DNA of 64,000 nt, from NCBI RefSeq assembly GCF_900114355.1, contig NZ_FOSS01000001.1, positions 916,328 to 980,327 of the forward strand, given 5' to 3'. Shown piece after piece: positions 61,460-64,000 of this stretch. A model generated the notes under the pieces. The model saw only the letters and a program-made list of their open reading frames with translations. It was not told the origin of the DNA and did no database searches. Every line of letters begins with the position of its first letter. Position 1 is the stretch's first letter. A program made the translations under genes and the position numbers. This stretch comes from Lysobacter sp. cf310. Lineage in GTDB: Bacteria; Pseudomonadota; Gammaproteobacteria; Xanthomonadales; Xanthomonadaceae.

Positions 61460-64000
61460 TCATTCCTCCGCCTCCAGGCCGAAGTAGGCGCGCAGCCGCT
61501 GCGCATAGTCGGCGGCGGCGGCGATGGTTTCCGGCTCCAGCGGGTACAGCTCGCGCGCCAGCGCTTGCGCGGACAGGACTTCGTCGTAGTGCCTTTGCAA
61601 GTCCAGGGCCGCCGTGACGCTGGTCGCGTGGCGACGGTGGCTGTTGAGCGTTCGCGGTTCGAAGTGGATACGGCCCAAGGCGAGCAAGCGCAGGTACACG
61701 ATCCAATCGCCGGCGACGCGATAGGATACGATCTCCTGCTCGTGCGCCTCCAGCACCTGCAGCAGGGCATCGCGCCGGAACAGCACCGCGCTGACGTTCG
61801 GCACGGTGTTCTTCACCGCCAGGCCGTGCAGGGCCTCTTCCGCGCCGGTGGCCGTATAGGCGGCGCGCCAACGCTCCGGCGACAGATCGTCGGTGTAGGC
61901 GGTGTAGTCGTCGGCGAGCACGCCGCCCTCGCTGTCGATCTGTTCCGACTGGCAATAGGCCATCACCACGCTAGCATCGGCGCGCATCGCGTTGGCGAGC
62001 GTCTCGATCATCTCCGGCTTGACGTCGTCGTCGGCCTCGGCGATCCAGACGAACTCTCCGCTCGCCTGGCGCACGCCCGCCAGCCATTGGCGGAACACCG
62101 AGCCCGAATTGCGCTCGTTGCGCACCAGCACCGGTTCGGGATGGCATTGGCCGCGCAACTCGCGCAGCACGGCGATGCTGTCGTCGGTAGAGGCGTCGTC
62201 CAGCACCAGTATTTCGGTCAGCGGCAGGGTTTGCGACGACAGCCCGCTCAAACGTTGCTGCAGGTAATGCGCGTAGTTGTGGTTGGGCACGATCGCAGAG
62301 ACTCGCGGCACGTCGCGCCCCAGCAGCTCGAGCAGATCCAGGGCGTAGCAGCGGAACGAGAACTCGCTGTCCACCAGCTTGCGGCCCGCCTCGGCGTACG
62401 CGGTACGCAGCTCCAAATCGCGGCACACGCTCAACAAGGCCTGCGCATAGCCCTCGAGATCGAAGGCGGGCACCGCGATGCCGGCCCGTCCTTCGATCAG
62501 GTCCGCGCCGCCGCCGGTGCCGGCGAAGGCGACCACCGGCGTGCCCACCGACAGACTTTCCAGCACCACCGACGGGAACGGATCCTCGCGCGATGCCAGG
62601 GCATACACGTCGGCGCCGGCGTAGTAGTCGTCGGTATCGAAGTCCAGGCCCGCGAAGTGGAACCGGTCGGCGATGCCGGCCTGTTGCAGGAAGGCGTCGA
62701 CCTCTTCCTTCACTTCCGCCTCGTGATGTCCGACCCAGACCACGTGCAGGCCGGGTTCGCTCGCGCACGCGATCGCCGCGGCCTGCGCCAGCAGATCCAG
62801 GCCCTTGCGTCGGTCGGCATAGCCGACCGACAACACCACTAGCGCATCCTCGGCGATGCCGAGTTTGCGGCGCAGCTCCACGCGCGGTGCGGAGAGATCG
62901 TGCAGGCCGCGATAGCGGCTGCGGGTGAACAGCCCCTGCGGGCGCAGCACCATCTTTCCGGTCAGGGCATCGGGCGGCAACAGCGTCGCCATGCCCTCGC
63001 GCACCGCCTGCGAGGAAATCACCACATGATCGCTGGATTCGACCAGCTCGTGCAGCGCCGGCTCCAGACAGTACTGCGCGATCAGGCCAGGCAGCTCGTG
63101 GATCAGGGAAACCACGCGCAATCCGGCTTCGCGGAACGGCGCGATCATGCGACCGGAGACGGTCGTATTGGCGATCACCGCGTCCACGCCGCTGTGTCGC
63201 AGACCCTGCGCGAACGCCAGCAGTTCGGCCTCGTCCATCTGGTACAGCCGGTGCACGGGCGCAAGCGCCTCGAAACTGGGTTCCAGCAGGCCCTCGCCCT
63301 GCATCAACACCTCGACGTCCTGATGCATTCGCTTGAGTTCGCGCACCAGGTTGAGGGCGAGATACTGAGCGCCATGCGGATGGGCGTCGTGCGAGAGCAA
63401 GGCCAGCTTCGCGCTCGGCAAGGGCATGGCCAAGGCGGCGCGCGTCGCGTGCAGATAGGCGTAGCCGTGGCGGCGGTCGGGCTCGAGATAGGCGCCGTTC
63501 AACCAGTCGTTCCAAGCGTTCACGAACACCAGTCGTTCGCCGGCCACCGGATTGGCCGCGGCGTCGTCCGCGGCGGCCGACAACCAGCGTCGGTAGGCCT
63601 CCGGGCTGGCATTCACGAACACCCGGCCCTGCCCCGCTTGAGCGCCCTCTTCGTCCCAGCCCGGCATCACACCGCGGATCAGCAGTCCATCGGGTGTAGG
63701 CGCGCGCTGGGCACGCGTGACCAGCTCGCGGTAGTCGACGATCGCGCCGGCCCAGTCCGGGTCGACGATGCCGAATTGCGCATCGATCGGAACGAGATCG
63801 TCGGTCGGCGCGTGCGGCGGCCATTCCAGCTCGACGTCGAAACCGGCGACGGCGCAGGTCTCGCGTTCGCCGCAAGCATTCGTGCCGGCTTCGACGGTTT
63901 CCGCCGTGTCGGGTGCGTCGACGGCGACGACTTCTGCCGCTTCTGCCGCTTCGACCGCTTCGACCGCTTCGACCGCTTCGACCGCTTCGACCGCTTCGAC
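61460..64000 (-). CDS. WbsX-GT4-GT2 glycosyltransferase fusion, 5' end outside window
   Basis: The reverse frame is open to the window edge, so the start is not visible; at least 846 residues are present. Outermost is a repeat of Val-Glu-Ala (listed separately). Next comes the end of a WbsX/GH99-like domain (VMPGWDEEG, then FVNASPEAYRRWL and FVNAWNDWLNGAYLEPD). Then a GT4 domain (LALLSHDAHPHGAQYLALNL, SVGYADRRKGLDLL, DPFPSVVLESLSVGTPVVAF). Last, a GT2 domain (SAIVPNHNYAHYLQQRL, LDDASTDDS, WIAEADDD). ATG 63670 alone would cut the WbsX part, so it is not the start. Assembles surface polysaccharide. Confidence 0.88.
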   Translation of the reverse strand, partial: VEAVEAVEAVEAVEAVEAAEAAEVVAVDAPDTAETVEAGTNACGERETCAVAGFDVELEWPPHAPTDDLVPIDAQFGIVDPDWAGAIVDYRELVTRAQRAPTPDGLLIRGVMPGWDEEGAQAGQGRVFVNASPEAYRRWLSAAADDAAANPVAGERLVFVNAWNDWLNGAYLEPDRRHGYAYLHATRAALAMPLPSAKLALLSHDAHPHGAQYLALNLVRELKRMHQDVEVLMQGEGLLEPSFEALAPVHRLYQMDEAELLAFAQGLRHSGVDAVIANTTVSGRMIAPFREAGLRVVSLIHELPGLIAQYCLEPALHELVESSDHVVISSQAVREGMATLLPPDALTGKMVLRPQGLFTRSRYRGLHDLSAPRVELRRKLGIAEDALVVLSVGYADRRKGLDLLAQAAAIACASEPGLHVVWVGHHEAEVKEEVDAFLQQAGIADRFHFAGLDFDTDDYYAGADVYALASREDPFPSVVLESLSVGTPVVAFAGTGGGADLIEGRAGIAVPAFDLEGYAQALLSVCRDLELRTAYAEAGRKLVDSEFSFRCYALDLLELLGRDVPRVSAIVPNHNYAHYLQQRLSGLSSQTLPLTEILVLDDASTDDSIAVLRELRGQCHPEPVLVRNERNSGSVFRQWLAGVRQASGEFVWIAEADDDVKPEMIETLANAMRADASVVMAYCQSEQIDSEGGVLADDYTAYTDDLSPERWRAAYTATGAEEALHGLAVKNTVPNVSAVLFRRDALLQVLEAHEQEIVSYRVAGDWIVYLRLLALGRIHFEPRTLNSHRRHATSVTAALDLQRHYDEVLSAQALARELYPLEPETIAAAADYAQRLRAYFGLEAEE
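63931..64000. repeat. 9-bp tandem repeat encoding Val-Glu-Ala
   Basis: From 63931 to the window edge the + strand reads CTTCTGCCG twice and then CTTCGACCG in six nearly perfect copies (the last cut off), which on the reverse strand is a repeated (Val/Ala)-Glu-Ala. It is in frame with the glycosyltransferase, forming an acidic linker upstream of the WbsX part. The number of copies beyond the edge is unknown; such repeats change length readily. Confidence 0.85.

Noticed and set aside
63670..63672. Start of the last glycosyltransferase near 63670
   Set aside because: The frame stays open to the window edge and codes for the expected upstream part of the WbsX domain, so the true start is outside.
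1..64000. Prophage, insertion sequence or integrase near the propeller array
   Set aside because: No transposase, integrase, terminal inverted repeats or tRNA gene was found; the array is better explained by tandem duplication.

Overview
The window looks like a chromosomal segment of a Lysobacter-type member of the Xanthomonadaceae. The reasons are very high GC in the housekeeping genes, short GTAG-ended palindromic repeats, a pepA-holC-valS block, an STAS-fused Mla operon, a xanB-type mannose enzyme, and a wxc-like O-antigen module next to etfBA, the position of the variable LPS locus in Xanthomonas. The genus is inferred; no rRNA or tRNA gene was seen.

Bases 1-35,000 are mostly core genes: pepA (partial), holC and valS; a 0.8-kb repeat field; the reverse operon pssA, a holD-like gene, rimI and a secreted orphan; two DUF4124 proteins, proS and an H-NS-like protein; a ThrE-type exporter; the Mla lipid transport operon with a CPBP protease inside it; a phosphopantetheinyl transferase; ETF-quinone oxidoreductase; a MocR regulator facing a secreted hydrolase; scoAB; an ATP-grasp enzyme; xanB; and a mutarotase. 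From 27.9 to 32.8 kb a tight operon combines dTDP-Fuc3NAc (or Qui3NAc) synthesis with a complete GtrA/GtrB/GtrII-like set, the kind that decorates O-antigen on the periplasmic side. etfBA follows.

Bases 35,000-52,015 are the most unusual part: a head-to-tail array of secreted FG-GAP beta-propeller genes. They fall into three subfamilies: A, metalloprotease plus propeller lipoproteins; B, lipoproteins starting Cys-Pro-Leu; C, secreted propellers with a Gly-x-x-Pro-Trp-type head. Each subfamily has three intact genes and one decayed copy. Every intact member has six calcium-loop repeats. The second A gene has a 3' end and terminator nearly identical to the first, which suggests gene conversion.

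Bases 52,085-64,000 are a reverse-strand glycan region. gmhB, hddC, gmhA and hddA make GDP-D-glycero-D-manno-heptose and are followed by a methyltransferase, another six-repeat propeller protein with a membrane anchor, a very large glycosyltransferase/methyltransferase fusion, a sugar-nucleotide epimerase, and a WbsX-GT4-GT2 fusion that runs off the window. The propeller proteins and the surface-glycan genes may work on the same cell surface, but that link is an inference from position.
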